Shown: positions 11,599 to 23,600 of the stretch, in pieces | How the letters are laid out: each line of letters starts with the position of its first letter | How positions within the stretch are numbered: the stretch's first letter is position 1 | Source: Macrobrachium rosenbergii | Lineage: Eukaryota > Arthropoda > Malacostraca > Decapoda > Palaemonidae | Length of the DNA: 64,000 nucleotides | Assembly (NCBI RefSeq): GCF_040412425.1 | Contig: NC_089777.1 | Coordinates: 34,740,537-34,804,536 of the forward strand | Reading direction: 5' to 3' | Notes under the pieces: generated by a model | Database searches by the model: none | What the model was told of the DNA's origin: nothing | What the model saw: the letters and a program-made list of their open reading frames with translations, nothing else | Position numbers and translations under genes: made by a program

Positions 11599-12292
11599 AT
11601 ATAAGCATGTTTATGGATTAAAAATTTTTTTTTTTCACTTTTTTACACTGTAAAGGTTATAGGCCTATGCATATCCTAAATGCAAAGATATAATTTTTTT
11701 ATGGGGAATATCAGTTTTTGCCAAATGTCAATTTTTACCATAGTTTTAAAATCATTCTTTTATTTTATTTATTTGATTTATAAATTCATTGCCATAACTA
11801 TTCTTCTCAAACCAAATTCATTATAGCGCAGAATAATCCCCCAGATTCCAGTGCTTGTCTTCAAGCATAAATTTCATATTCATATTCATATAACCATATC
11901 TTATAGACACAGGTTGCCACATAGAGAAATATAAACACTTGAGATTGCTGTACTGGTATCCCTGTCATACTAAAGTGTCAAACAATATAACAGAAGTACA
12001 GTACAGTATACAATCATAAGCTTCACAACCAAGTCTAGATCTGTAACCACAGAAAAATGAAGGTATGTTGGTATGTATACTGTATTGATCTTAAAAAAAA
12101 AAAAAAGGCCTGACAGTCAGCTATATGGGCAGTTCCCCTGTGTCTCCTACCTGCTAATAGTTAGCTACCATGTTACAAAACCTCAACAAGGGACCAGTTA
12201 TCACCGAAGGATATTCCTAAATAAATAAAAGGGGTTTGTATTCATGTAGGGAACGTTGACCTATTTAAGTTGAAAAATTAACACATTCTTAC
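11599..12292. other. Intron or intergenic sequence, nothing recognised
   Basis: A+T-rich sequence with several poly-A/T runs (about 11,624, 11,694 and 12,092) and no supported gene or mobile element. It lies immediately downstream (on the minus strand) of host exon 3, whose splice donor is at 12,291-12,292, so it is probably the next intron. Confidence 0.5.
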
Positions 12293-12425
12293 CTTGGCTC
12301 TTCTGAAAAAGCAGTTTCCTCTTCTGGTTCTCTCTTTATTGCAGCTTCCTCTAATGGTTCTTTCTTTATTTCTTTTTCCTTGGTAGGGCCTGGAATCTTT
12401 TCTCGTTCATTTCTCATGGTTTCAT
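12293..12425 (-). CDS. Host gene exon 3: acidic segment with two IKxEP motifs
   Basis: On the minus strand an acceptor TTCCAG precedes ATGAAACCATGAG, and the exon ends CCAAG before donor GTAAGAATG. The 133-bp exon is open in the frame set by exon 2 (one base carried over) and reads DETMRNEREKIPGPTKEKEI followed by KKEPLEEAAIKREPEEE. It is Glu/Lys-rich. The repeated IKKEP and IKREP fit the psi-K-x-E sumoylation consensus, though modification is only an inference. Matching phase with exons 1 and 2, clean splice sites and the lack of any repeat similarity support a genuine host exon. The gene continues leftward; no further exon could be identified. Confidence 0.7.
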
Positions 12426-12427
12426 CT

Positions 12428-13863
12428 GGAAATTATTGTGGAATTATTAAACCTGATATTTTCAAATATTTTGAGATGTTTTCTACATCTAACACAAGAT
12501 TGTCATCACAAATTATTTTTTTTTGCATAGCCTTTTTCCTTTTCATTTATAGCATGAACATATCTGACACTTAACCTGGGGTTGTGTGGTGTTGGCACTT
12601 CTTAGCAACTGATAGCTGACTGGTTAATTTCCAAGTGTACATTGTTTGACTTGTTTAAAGTGTTAGTAAGAAGTTTTTTGAAGCAAAATTTGTTTTTATA
12701 ATACAAAACCTTCAGTTTAGATTTGTTTTTAAATGAAAGCTAATGAGACTGTGTTAAAACGAAGGAGCCTCAAGATTAAGTTAAATTTGGTTTTGTGTTA
12801 AAACGAAGGAGCCTCAAGATTAGGTTAAATTTGGTTTTATAACATTCATAGCCAACAAGAAAATTATGGCTAGAAATAATTAAAACAATGTGTAAAAAAT
12901 TTCCCCCAACATACAATATCAAGAAATTGGTATCAGGTACTAAAAAACTTGCAATATAAAGGTGACTGAACTCTATCATCTTACATAAAGCATCAAACCA
13001 GCTGTGAGAGTTCAGGGATGATTCAACTAAAAACTACTCTACATGATTTCCAATATGACAAAATTGGTGCAAAGCTTTTATGTGGAAGTATAATGAAGCA
13101 AGTCTGCTAAAAATGTCGAGATTGAGAAAGTGGGTGTGAAGGAATGTTTTGTATGCACAGCAACCTGTAACATCACTTTGTAATGTCATTTATGGTTTTC
13201 ACTGCACAGCATAAAACAAGATTCCAAAAGTTTATTTTTTCAATACAGATCTATTACTTTACATTAGCCTTATTGTGCATCCATGCAATCTTCCAGACAT
13301 TCTAAAGAAAAAATTTGCCAGTCCCACCTGGCTTGGTTTGCTTCTGGGTTCCACAGCTCCCCTGGAGGCAAACTGTCACTCTTTTATGTTGTCTGGACCA
13401 ACTGTAAGGAAGCTAAGGATGGGGTGGGGGGGGGATTCTAGTTAAGTAATAGATGTACTGTACATTGGAAATTAAATTTTTTTGAAAAATTCCATTTGTT
13501 TCATTACAAACCCATTAAGTGGCACTGGCTTTGGTAACTTAGATGGGAAATTTCAGTAGCTGCTACCGAGGATGGTAGAGCCAGGGCCTGTGGAACCATG
13601 ACAGTTTCTGAATTGGACTTGACATTTGTTGTAAGCTATACTAACTGGGCCTGCCAGTTAGGAAGAAAAGAAATATGAGTATGTAATTAAGTGTTATTTG
13701 CCCATGTCCTTCATCTGAACAGCAATAAAAAAACCTGCAAATGATACAACCTAAAAAATATTAGTAAAAAACAAAATTCTGTATGACAGTGTATATTATC
13801 AAACTAAAAATAATAAAACTATTTTGCAGCTGAGGGCCAGTTTCTGGAGCAAAATGTAGATAA
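12428..13863. other. Host intron sequence without recognised genes
   Basis: This is part of intron 2 of the host gene. It contains the 44-bp tandem duplication listed separately and a G-run near 13,424. A candidate exon at about 13,310-13,400 on the minus strand was considered and rejected on phase. Confidence 0.5.
12751..12838. repeat. 44-bp direct tandem duplication
   Basis: The copies at 12,751-12,794 and 12,795-12,838 start GTGTTAAAACGAAGGAGCCT and end ATTTGGTTTT. They differ at a single A/G position, which implies a recent duplication. Confidence 0.95.
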
Positions 13864-14320
13864 AACATGTTTTTACATAGGAAAAACCTATTTTTGGTAG
13901 GCGCTGTGAGTCCTCAAAGGAGTTCCACTCTCATGCTCCCCCAGGGCTCCATAAGAAAGACCGACCAATTACAAATTTTCTTAATAGTTGGTCTCGGCCA
14001 GAATAGCAGTTATTGGCACAGTGACAGAGTAAATAGGGCTCAGGACAGGGGTGTTTTATCTCCGTCGTACAGCAACTGCCTTGGCTTTCTATGACCACTC
14101 GTGCAGATGGTGACAGCAGCATGGATGTCAGCCATCTTTCTCATTACACGCGAGGTCTGTGCAAGATAAAATGTTCACCCCAGACCCATGACTTTTTGTC
14201 AGGGAAAGTAGGTGGGTATGAGGACTCACAGCGGCTACCAGAAATAGGTTTTTCCTATGTCAAAACCTGTTTTTTTGATAGGGTAACTGCTGTTTGCCTT
14301 TAAAGGAGCCTGCAAAAAAA
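13864..14320. mobile_element. Solo DIRS-like terminus, second core type
   Basis: A 41-bp arm at 13,875-13,915 (starting ACATAGGAAAAACCTATTTT) is the reverse complement of 14,220-14,260 with two mismatches. The outer flank of the left arm reads AAAACATGTTTT and the right arm is followed by AAAACCTGTTTT. This is the layout of the left ends of the complete DIRS elements: terminal repeat, spacer, then an internal complementary region whose joint is a short palindrome. No recombinase or RT coding adjoins it, so it is a truncated or solo end of a family distinct from A-E. A MITE-like foldback is an alternative. Confidence 0.55.
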
Positions 14321-14378
14321 TTGACAGGTGACAAAATGGCTTAACTCCTAATAAATAAATCCCAAATGCCCGAATCAA

Positions 14379-14800
14379 TTTTTCGTCTGAAGTATAGTCA
14401 CAGGTTATTAACCATTGTTGTTTTTCTGGATACACATAGGGTTTGGCAATGAAGAACAGGAAACAACACACGAATCAATACTGTATACATAAGTATGTAT
14501 TACAGTATTCTTTATGGTTCAAAGGTGACTTAATTATGTTGGGTTTGGCTGCAGGATTATTTTGCTTTCCCCAGCAATATCTCAGAATGACCACCACTCT
14601 CATGGCAATAGTTTTTCAGGAATTTTTGATTCATGGCAAAGTCACAGGTTATCATCCATTTTCTTTATTCTGGATACCAATTAGGGCTTGGTAATAAAGA
14701 GCAGGGAACACATGAACCTGTAATACATTTATAGGGTCTACAGTGGCTTCTAATTATGTCGGGTCTGGCTGCAGGATTACTGCACCTTGACCAGTTTGGA
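14379..14800. repeat. Diverged direct duplication, ~240-bp period
   Basis: 14,379-14,577 and 14,619-14,790 share, in the same order: AATTTTT, GTCACAGGTTAT, a TTTCTGGATACNCAT-like block, GGNTTGGNAAT, AGNNCAGGNAACA and TTAATTATGT then GGGTTTGGCTGCAGGATTA (first copy). Divergence is perhaps 20-25 percent. No coding frame is shared. It may be two fragments of one dispersed repeat. Confidence 0.65.
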
Positions 14801-15601
14801 AATACTTCCTCTAATAACCTTTCCTAACAATCGAAGACTTCTTCAAACGAAACGTTTCCAAAGAAAGTTAATGATGTACTGTACTCACCTTTTGGATGTC
14901 GTGCAACTTACGAATGGAGGGAGGGTCTGCCTTTTTAATGAGGGCCACTAAAATCAATCTCAGCCCATGTAGAGTGAGTGGTTTGTTTGTGCTAGAGTGT
15001 AAGAAAAATAGGACCATCTGTAATTCAATTTCTATTTTGAACCTTTTAAATGGTGTTATTCCACGTACACATTATATTGATGTACAGGTAAAATATTTTG
15101 TAAATGTATTTTATGTGATTTGGCACTTTTCCACTGAATCTTGTAATTCTATGGCTGATGACTGGACACTGTACAGTATTTAAGCCAAGTGTCATGCATA
15201 TAAGACAATACTTTTAACATTTTCAAGCATTTAAATGATTTTATAGTGTACTTCTCATTACTGTACTGTATGTTATTTAATATAATTTAACCTTTTTTTG
15301 TGATTTGGCACTTTTTTTTGTTGATTTTTGATTTTTGACAAAATTGCATAAAAGGATGTAAGTCAATATTTTTTCTTTGGTTTTTAACAAAAATCATTGA
15401 TGTCAAAAGTGGCCCTAAATTGAAACAACTTACCTGGAGGCATTACTGTATAATTATTTACCACTACATGTAACCATAAAAGAAAGAGTTTACCAGTGCA
15501 TGAAATTTGATGAATTAAAAACAGCTACAGTATTTACAAAAATGGGAGTGCATTAAGTAAATTTTTTTCTTGAAGAAAGATTGTGAACTGTGAATAAGAC
15601 A
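14801..15601. other. Host intron sequence, nothing recognised
   Basis: A+T-rich with T-runs near 15,293 and 15,313. It lies between the diverged duplication and the first recognisable gag sequence of DIRS E. The missing 5' terminal repeat of E would be expected here but no match to the other DIRS ends was seen. Confidence 0.45.
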
Positions 15602-16850
15602 ATAAACAGAATGACTCGGTTTATTACCAGAAGAGATGTGGAACAGAATCAGACGCCTGCTCCCACTGTGTCACCTGTTCCCAGCCCTCCGATTATTCAA
15701 CCTGCTCCTTTACCCAGCTCCCTTGCTTCCAATCCCGACCCCCTTGCCAGCCGCGAGTCAGAGCTTGTGCATAATTTCGATGTTAAATTGGGTCAATAGT
15801 GGATATAGTGACCCAGTTGGGTACTTCAGTGCATGTCCTTTTGGACAAAGAGGAAAAAAGTGTAAGCATTAGCGAAGTGTCAATGGAGGAGGCGGCTGCC
15901 CGTCCCGCTGATGCACATAGGCAAAGGTCGCTGGCGTATTCCCCTACACATGGGAGCAGTCATACTGGAGGCTGAAGGGACATCAGTGTGGTCTGCCCTG
16001 GGCAGATGTCCCCTCAGTCGGACCTGTTGCAACTTCCCAGGTCGCAAAAAAGGATCGCTGTTGGAAAGGCATCCAGTCAGAAGTGAGTAGGCTGTTTTCA
16101 AGTTCCGAAGCTTCCAGCCCTGAGAAAAGGTGCCGGTGGCACATTAGTGATCAATCACGGCCACTGAAAAGGCCCGCGGTGGATACAGTCCATTCCCCTT
16201 CAGTGCCTCGCAAGAGATTTAGAGAACCCCTGTAGCAGCCTTTGTGTAGTTTCTGGGATTCCCTAGAGCACTTTTCCCCAGAACTCCCTGTGTGGGAACC
16301 CATGCGGTTGTCTGCACCAAGACACTCTTATCTTGTTTGCAAGTGGCCAGTTTTAGTATTAGTGGCCAAAGCATTTACTTACCTCCCAGTAATGCTCGGA
16401 TGCTGGGTAGCGCCTGTCATTGCGGCAGATTGGCTGAATGTCCTGTCATGCACAGAAAGGGCCATCAGGGATGGCAGTCAAGAATTAGCCTCTCTCTACA
16501 TGATGGGAGTACTGAAGAAGAAAGAGCTCTAGTGCTTGTTCACCACGAAGAGCGTCACGGCTTCTCAGAAGTCTGCCCTTTTATACTCTCCTCTCAATCC
16601 CCAGCACCTCTTCCCTCAAGCTATAATCAGTGACATTTCTGCTTCAGAAGAAAAGCACACAAGACCTTTTAGCTCGTTCATCTAGACGTCCCAGGGATTC
16701 TTAGTCTATGAGTACCAGGACCGTTTCTCCACTTCAGCCACTGCCCTTTCGGGGTAGCAGGACCAGAACACAGTCAAGGACAAGGACAAACCTGCGTTTC
16801 TCGTCTCGCCCTTTTAAGAAGTCCTCCAAGCCTGCTGCTCGGAAGTAAGG
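15602..16850 (+). pseudogene. DIRS E gag, broken
   Basis: Fragments in shifting frames keep landmarks of the gag of related elements. These are a Pro/Ser-rich stretch (15,650-15,770), the SRPLKRP motif near 16,158 that matches SRPLKR in A and C, a central domain near 16,240-16,540, and a basic Arg-rich tail near 16,740-16,850. Stops and frameshifts are frequent. The N-terminal Cys-rich motif of A and C is not present, so the 5' end is truncated. Confidence 0.6.
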
Positions 16851-16899
16851 ATCCTTTCCTCCATGCACCAGTAGGAGCCAGGCTCCTCCATTACCAGGG

Positions 16900-17915
16900 A
16901 GAGGTGGAAAGCATGGGGAGTGGAGGAGTGAATTGTGTCAGTGCTGAAACAGGGCTACTCACTCCATTCAGGGAGAAGCCCCCATTAGTCAACATGCCCA
17001 TCACAGTGACCGCAAACCAGGATCCGAGAAAGTTTATTTTTCCAATCAGTTTCAGCCCTCCTCGAGAAGAGAGCCATTGAGGAAGTTGAAGAGGTCAGGT
17101 CAGATGGTTTTTACAAGTCTCTTCATAGTCCCCAAGGCATCAGGGGGATGGAGCCCAGTACTGGACATAAACGCCTTGAATTTCTTTGTTGAAAAGACAA
17201 AATTCAAGATGGAAAAAAGTCACTCTCATGTCATCCATTAACCGGGGGTGACTGGATGACAACTATAGACATGTTTCCACATTCCTGTACATCCAGAGTC
17301 CAGGAAATATCTAAGATTTGTATTTCGCAACAGAGTGTACCAGTTTTGGGCATTACGCTTTGGCCTTTCGACAGCTCCACAAGTTCCCACCCAAGTCCTT
17401 GCTCTGCTCTCCATGTGGCTTCATCTGATGGGGGATACACAACTCCCTCTTTCTAGACGATTGGCTCCTTCAATTGCCGTCAAAGGATAAGTGCATGGAA
17501 GACCTTCTGAAGACCCTTCGTTTAGCTCAATTTAGGTCTCCTAATCAAACTCCAGAAGTCCCAGCTGGTTCCATCACAGGCAACTCTCTATTTGGGGATG
17601 ACAATAAACTCAAGTTTTCAGGGTTTTCCGTCAACTAAAAGAATTCAGTCATGCCTGAAGAAAGACATTATTCCTCACCTGTCAAACCTTCTTGAAATCA
17701 ACCAATGGATGATTTCTCGGTACCTTAGCTCCATGTAGCAATTTGTTGAGTTAGGAAGGCCCCATATGAGAACTCTTCAGTTTTATAATGGGCCAGCTGG
17801 TACAGGAGAGCTCATCCAGACACATTTGTCTTTCTGATATCACAAGAAATAAAGGATCTCCTGTGGTGGAAGTCAGAAAGCAGGCTGTCAGAAGGGAAGT
17901 CCCTTCTTCCACCGA
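16900..17915 (+). pseudogene. DIRS E reverse transcriptase, broken
   Basis: RT motifs can be followed in order: GFYKSLFIVPKASGGWSPVLDI, the IPVHPESRKYLRFVFRNRVYQF block, FGLSTAPQVPTQVLALL, and LFLDDWLL with the catalytic DD near 17,455. The usual strand-conserved VSLDLQDAYFH segment is damaged. Several stops and frameshifts make it non-functional. The sequence stops at the insertion point of LINE copy 2, immediately after the 14-bp target sequence at 17,902-17,915. Confidence 0.75.
17902..17915. repeat. Left target-site duplication of LINE copy 2
   Basis: CCTTCTTCCACCGA occurs here and again at 24,583-24,596, directly flanking the LINE. It restores the DIRS E RNase H frame when collapsed to one copy. 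Confidence 0.95.
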
Positions 17916-18784
17916 CCCCTCGAGTAGGACGCCTTGACGAGGTGAGGGGCTAAGGGACCCTGGCCTTTGGGCCCGGTCCTGATTAGAATCATCCTACATA
18001 GTTTTTGGTTTAAATGGCGTGGACATTTCCACATTATAAAATTTTACTGCTTAGGTGAGTCTGAGAAGGGATCGTTTTTGGAAGGGGTTCGCATTGAAGC
18101 TAATTGTGGGAGTTGTGGTGGATGAGTCGCCACCCGAGATAGTTTGGACCTAAGAGATGGTGATGGGATTTTTCCCACTGCTATCTTGAGGGCGGAACCA
18201 TCTCTGGGGATCAGCCCATCGGAATCCAGGGGGGGCTGGTTTTTGGAGGTGGGACTCCTGGCTTTTGTCCGGGAAGCCCACCAGTACGGTTGGAGTGGGA
18301 GTCAGTCCCCATTAGTGGGGCAGAACTCCCAGCAGGCAGATTGGCTTATACCTGGGCCACTGCAAGCGTACTGGTGCTATCCTGAAAGGGTAGGGTATGG
18401 GGTGGACTGTTGGGAGTCAACTCTCACTTGTGCCATTGGTGGAGAATGCGAATACCTGACTGATCTACGATACTTTCTTGATATGACCAAGCAGTTTTGG
18501 GTGGGTGGATGAACCAGTTTGTGTGTGGTGGTCTGATGTGTGCATGCTTGGCAGCTTGGGGTCTCTTCGTGGGCTTTGGGAGTGTGTTGGGGTGGGGAAG
18601 CTGAGCAGTGGAGCTGCCCAGTTTGTGCTTTTGATATGCTGTCGGGGTCTGTGTAGGGGGCTCTTGGGTGTCGGGTGTGCACTTTTGGACCTTTGCATGT
18701 GGACTGGTTTAAACTTATGGATTTGGCTTTTAGTTCTCCCTCCCTGGATCCGATGACTTAACGGCACTGGCAACGACTTCTGGC
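17916..18784 (+). other. LINE copy 2 5' UTR
   Basis: Non-coding leader. The first 35 bases can fold: CCCCTC pairs with GAGGGG-type sequence after a small CCTTGACGAGG hairpin, and GGACC near 17,957 can pair with GGTCC near 17,975. The CCTTGACG-GGTGAGG segment is conserved at the 5' end of LINE copy 1. In such elements the leader carries an internal promoter, which I cannot see directly. Confidence 0.6.
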
Positions 18785-20640
18785 ATGAACATGGATACGG
18801 GCTTGGCTGTTGGACAGAACCAAACACTGAGACACCAGGGTGTTAATAAATCTGGTGGATTTGATTCAAATAATAGGGTCCTTTATTGCACTAATGTAAA
18901 CTTATCATTAGATTACGAATGTTTATACAGTGTAGTGAAGCAATTCGGCAAAGTGGAAAGAATTAAATTAGTTCTAGAAAAGATAAGCAGTCATTTTGTG
19001 CTTTTATCAAATTTTCCTCTCCCTTGGAAGCTAGTGAGGCACAACAGAGACTCCATGGCCACATTCTAAATGACTCAGTTGTCAGCACGAAAGTGTTTTC
19101 AGTGAAAAACTTGAATGATGAGCCATTTGACTTTGTTCCAAAGGCTGAAGAACATGGACCAGTCCCATGTACCAGAGCTCTTCCTCCCCTTTATGGCATG
19201 TTGCTATCTACAAGGAGGAGGGAAAATTTGATAAAAGCTGCTGACTGCATTGAGAGCAAGGTTGGTTCCATTCCCATTGGAAATTTAAAACGGTATGGAA
19301 AGAACCTTTTAATAAAAGCTGGAAATGAGACTCAAGCAGTTCTGTTAGCTAACTTTAAACCTCCTGAAAGTGGAAATATTGAATCTATTTCATCTCACAG
19401 ATTTTTAATACACTGAAAGGAGTAGTTTACTCAAAAGATTTGCATGTTTTTAAAGAGGAAGAGATTCTCCATCGATGCCCTCCTTGTGTATCTCATGTAA
19501 AAAAACTGGGTGGTGATGCAGCTATCCTTTTAACCTTCTCCTCCAATTACCTACCTGATACCATCATTGTTGGCCATGAGAGGATGCAGGTTAAAAATAT
19601 AAAAGAAGTCCTAGACAGTGTCGCAAATGCTTTGAATATGGCCACATTCAAAACTCTTGCGATAACAATAAAAGATGTCCTGTGTGCTCTGCAGAGCACG
19701 ATAATTTTGATGATTGCAAAGCAGCCCGATACTGTTTTCTTTGCAAGGGTGATCACACACCAAACTCTAGGGCTTGTCCCAGATATAAATTTGAACAAGA
19801 AGTGTTGGCAGTGGCAGATAATGAACATATTAGCATTAGTGAAGCAAAGCACATGGTAATGGGGGCAAACAAAAGTGCCAACAACACGTATGCTTCTGTA
19901 ATAAAACTTATGAAAACTTCCAACAATGTAAGGCCACCAATAACTGTGTCTGATGGAAGATATCACAAACCTGGTATTTCTCGAACCATAAATAATAATG
20001 AAAATCTCCAAACTGGTGAGAAACTTTCGTTGGCAAGTGCTTTGAAGTCCAATAGCAAAATTGTACTCCAAAAGCACAGAAAATTTATCTTCCACCACAT
20101 CCACAGCTGTCGATTCATCTCCAAAAATAAGGGTGCCAAAATCAGCCCATAATTCAGGAAAATATTCTGAAAATACTTCAAACCAAAATAAGCTAAAGGA
20201 ACAATCCCAATTAGATAGAGCTAGTTCAGAGCCATCAATCGCCACAGCCACAAACAAAAATAATAATAAAACTACGGTTGCAACTACCAAGAAACGCACA
20301 AGAAATAGTTCCCCAAATAATGATAATTTTATAATAAAAACTTCAAATGGGTTCAGTGTTTTGGAAGACATCTCTCCTCCTAGAAAGGTGGTTCCAAAAG
20401 TAGTTTCAGAACAAAAACATCTGAGTTCAATTCAGTCTTGCCGCCCTAAGACAAATAGGATTAGTGGTGCACAGAACCACAGCAATAATTCTGAACATCA
20501 GGTTCATAATAAAAAATATGAAGATCAACCAAAGACCCTGAACACCAATTCAGATGAAAAGGGATTAAGAAAACAATCTCTTATAAAGGAGAATTTCCCA
20601 CTCCACCCTAGGAACAGTACTTCCTCCAAGGAGTGGGAAG
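18785..20640 (+). pseudogene. LINE copy 2 ORF1: RRM-like plus three CCHC zinc knuckles, frameshifted
   Basis: The start ATG at 18,785 opens MNMDTGLAVGQNQ. An RRM-like domain follows: VLYCTNVNLS as RNP2-like, then CAFIKF as RNP1-like after a one-base frame change near 18,990. At about 19,615-19,800 the correct frames give CRKCFEYGHIQNSC, CPVCSAEHDNFDDC and CFLCKGDHTPNSRAC, three zinc knuckles of C-x2-C-x3/4-H-x4/5-C type. A Ser/Asn/Lys-rich tail runs to about 20,640. At least three frameshifts break the protein. The role known for the family is RNA binding in the retrotransposition particle. Its tail is in frame with the endonuclease and no stop separates them. Confidence 0.8.
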
Positions 20641-20649
20641 TAGCACATT

Positions 20650-23600
20650 TTACCACCTTAGCATTCTTGCTCGATATTCTTCAGTGGAACTGTAAAGGTC
20701 TCAGAGCCCGTACAGAAGACCTTAAAGTTTTATTGCATGAATTCAATCCAGGGATTATATGCCTACAGGAAACAATGTTAGGCAATTCTGTTTATAATCC
20801 TGGACTAAATTATTCAATATTTAAATCATATCCCCCAATTGGTGATCGTGCCCATGGAGGTGCTGCAATTATTATTAATAAATGTCTACAGCACTCCACA
20901 ATACAATTAAATACAACACTACAAGCTGTCGCTATTTCAGTCATTTTGGAAAAGAGGATAACAATCTGCTCGTTATACCTTCCACCAGACCTTGATTTTA
21001 ACATTGGAGATATTCAGTCGTTAATTGACCAACTTCCAGCTCCTTTACTTCTGCTAGGTGATTTTAATGCCCACAACCCCTTTGGGGAAGTCGGTTTTAG
21101 ATAGTAAAGGAAATTAATCGAAGACCTTATTGACAGGAATGATGTTACCCTGTATAATAATGGGTCAATGACTTTCCACAACATTCACAATAATCATTTC
21201 TCTGCACTGACCTTAGTATTTCTTCAACTAGTATCCACCTTGATTTTAATTGGTCTGTTAATGAAGATTTAAATGGAAGTGATCACTACCCGATCCATTT
21301 GAAATATGCTCTGAATGCTCCATCTGAAGTTTTACCTAAGTGGAAGGTAGAGGACGCAGACTGGGATAAATTTAGTAAGGGTGTCAATCTAGATAGGGAG
21401 TTTGAGTCCTTTCATTCTCATCTAGATGCCTATGATTACTTTATTGAATCTACTTTGAAGAGTGCTGAAAGCTCGATTCCAAAAACAAAAGGCAAACCTC
21501 GTAGACCTGCAGTTCCCTGGTGGAATAAGACTTGTGGTATTCTGAGAAAAGTGACTAGGAAATGCTACAGACGTTACAAAACTAGTGGCTCCCCTCAGTC
21601 TAAATTAATCTACAAACGTGCTTTAGCCAAGCAGCTGCGCTTTTTTATAAGAAAGCCAAAAGAGAATGTTGGCTTTACTATATTAATGGAATAAACTCCA
21701 AGACCCCACTAAGAGTGGTGTGGCGCAAAATAAGGAAACTGAGTGGAAAATTTGTAGCGTCACCATTGCCCTCATTAAAAATAAATGACACTCTAATCAC
21801 AGAGCCCACTGAAGTTGCCAATGAGCTAGGAAAACACTTTTCTAAAGTTTCCAGCCCTAACAATTATTGTCCAGAATTTCAAAGAATTAGGAATTCTGAA
21901 ATGTGTCTGAAGTTTGATTCGGGAAAATCTGAACCATACAACTACAAATTTTCCCTAAGAGAACTTCGTGAGGCGCTCTCCTCAAGTGAATCCACAGCTC
22001 CAGGTGAGGATACAATCATATATGAAATGCTGAAACACCTCCCAGATGATGCCAAAAATATTTACTGAAGATTATAAACAAAATATGGGAAACTGGAATT
22101 TTACCCAAGGACTGGAAAATATCCATAATTGTCCCTGTTAAAAAGCCTAATAAAGATGCTTCCCAAGCCACCAGCTATAGACCAATAGCTCTTACCAGCT
22201 GTGTATGTAAGCTGATGGAGAAAATGATAAATACTAGACTGGTTTGGCACCTGGAGACCAAAGGATTACTATCGCCATTTCAATTTGGTTTCAGAAAACC
22301 GCTCCACCCTTGATCCCTTGCTGAGGCTGACCAACCAAATCCAGCAAGGATTCGAAAAAAAGTGTCAGACCATTGGCATATTTTTTTGACTTGGAGAAAG
22401 CATATGACACTACCTGGAGAATTGGCATCATGAAACAATTGCACAAGATGGGCATATGTGGAAGAATGGTCAGGTTTATATATTCCTTTTATCAGACAGA
22501 CTTTTAAGGTAAGAGTGGGAAACTCCTTCTCCCAACCTTTTATGCAGGAGGAAGGAGTTCCCCAAGGAAGCGTTTTAAGTGTAACACTTTTTCAGTGGCA
22601 ATAAATAGTGTGATTGAAAAATCTCGCCCCCTGTTAAATGCTCGCTTTTTGTCGATGACCTTGCAATATACTGCACAGGATATGATTCCTTGTCTGTATG
22701 TAAACATTTGCAAAGGTCTATTAATGCTATTACTAAGTGGGCTGATGAGAATGGTTTCAAATTCTCCTCTTCCAAAACAGTTGCAGTAAGATTCACCAGG
22801 TGCCGGCGTGTGGAAGAGGTTCCCACACTTAGTTTAAAAGGGTCCATCCTTCCTTACGAGAGTGAAGTTAAATTTCTGGGGATGACTATTGACCATAAAT
22901 TAACATGGGCTAGCCACATAAATGCCCTAAAGTTTAATGTTAAACAATCTATGAATATTTTAAAGGTTGTCTCTGGATTTAGTTGGGGGGCTGATAAGAA
23001 ATCCCTTCTGAGGCTATATGACTCTCTGTGTCGATCTAAGCTAGACTATGGCTGTCAGATTTATTCCTCAGCCTGTACAACCAAGCTAAAAGAACTGGAT
23101 GTTGTACACAACATGGGGTTGAGAATATGCTCAGGGCTTTAGAACTTCGCCTGTTGAAAGCATTTATGTCGACACAGATCATTTACCCTTGATCTAAGAA
23201 GGCAAGAGCTAGGGTTGCGATACATGGCTAGAATGAAAAGTGCTCCCAAAAATCCCTCCTTTCAAGCACTAAAGGAAACAGACTCTCGAAGTTTTTCTGG
23301 TACAAGAGCTTCTAAACCATTCCAAATTCGACTGAATGAGGATGTTAGGAATAATCACCTTAAATCCCAGAAAGTCCTGGAAGTAGAATATCCTGTAAAT
23401 CCTCCATGGCTTATCCCAGAAGCATCAATATGTAAGAAACTGTTTAATAAAAAGGACTGCACTGTAGAAGAGATTAGGGGAAAATTCTTAGAGCACGATG
23501 TTACCCATACTAATTTTACAAAAATTTATACAGATGGATCTAAGTCAGATAGTGGTGTTGGTTGCGCTGTTATCCTTGGTGATACAGCGTACACAGCTAA

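Noticed and set aside
13310..13405. Possible additional minus-strand exon between TTCCTTACAG and CCAG/GTGGGA.
   Set aside because: Its only open frame needs two bases from the previous exon, while exon 2 leaves one, and the peptide is unlike the flanking exons.
19547..20371. 274-codon minus-strand ORF opposite LINE ORF1.
   Set aside because: It is the antisense shadow of ORF1, with the low-complexity Phe/Val/Leu composition expected from reversed Lys/Asn codons.
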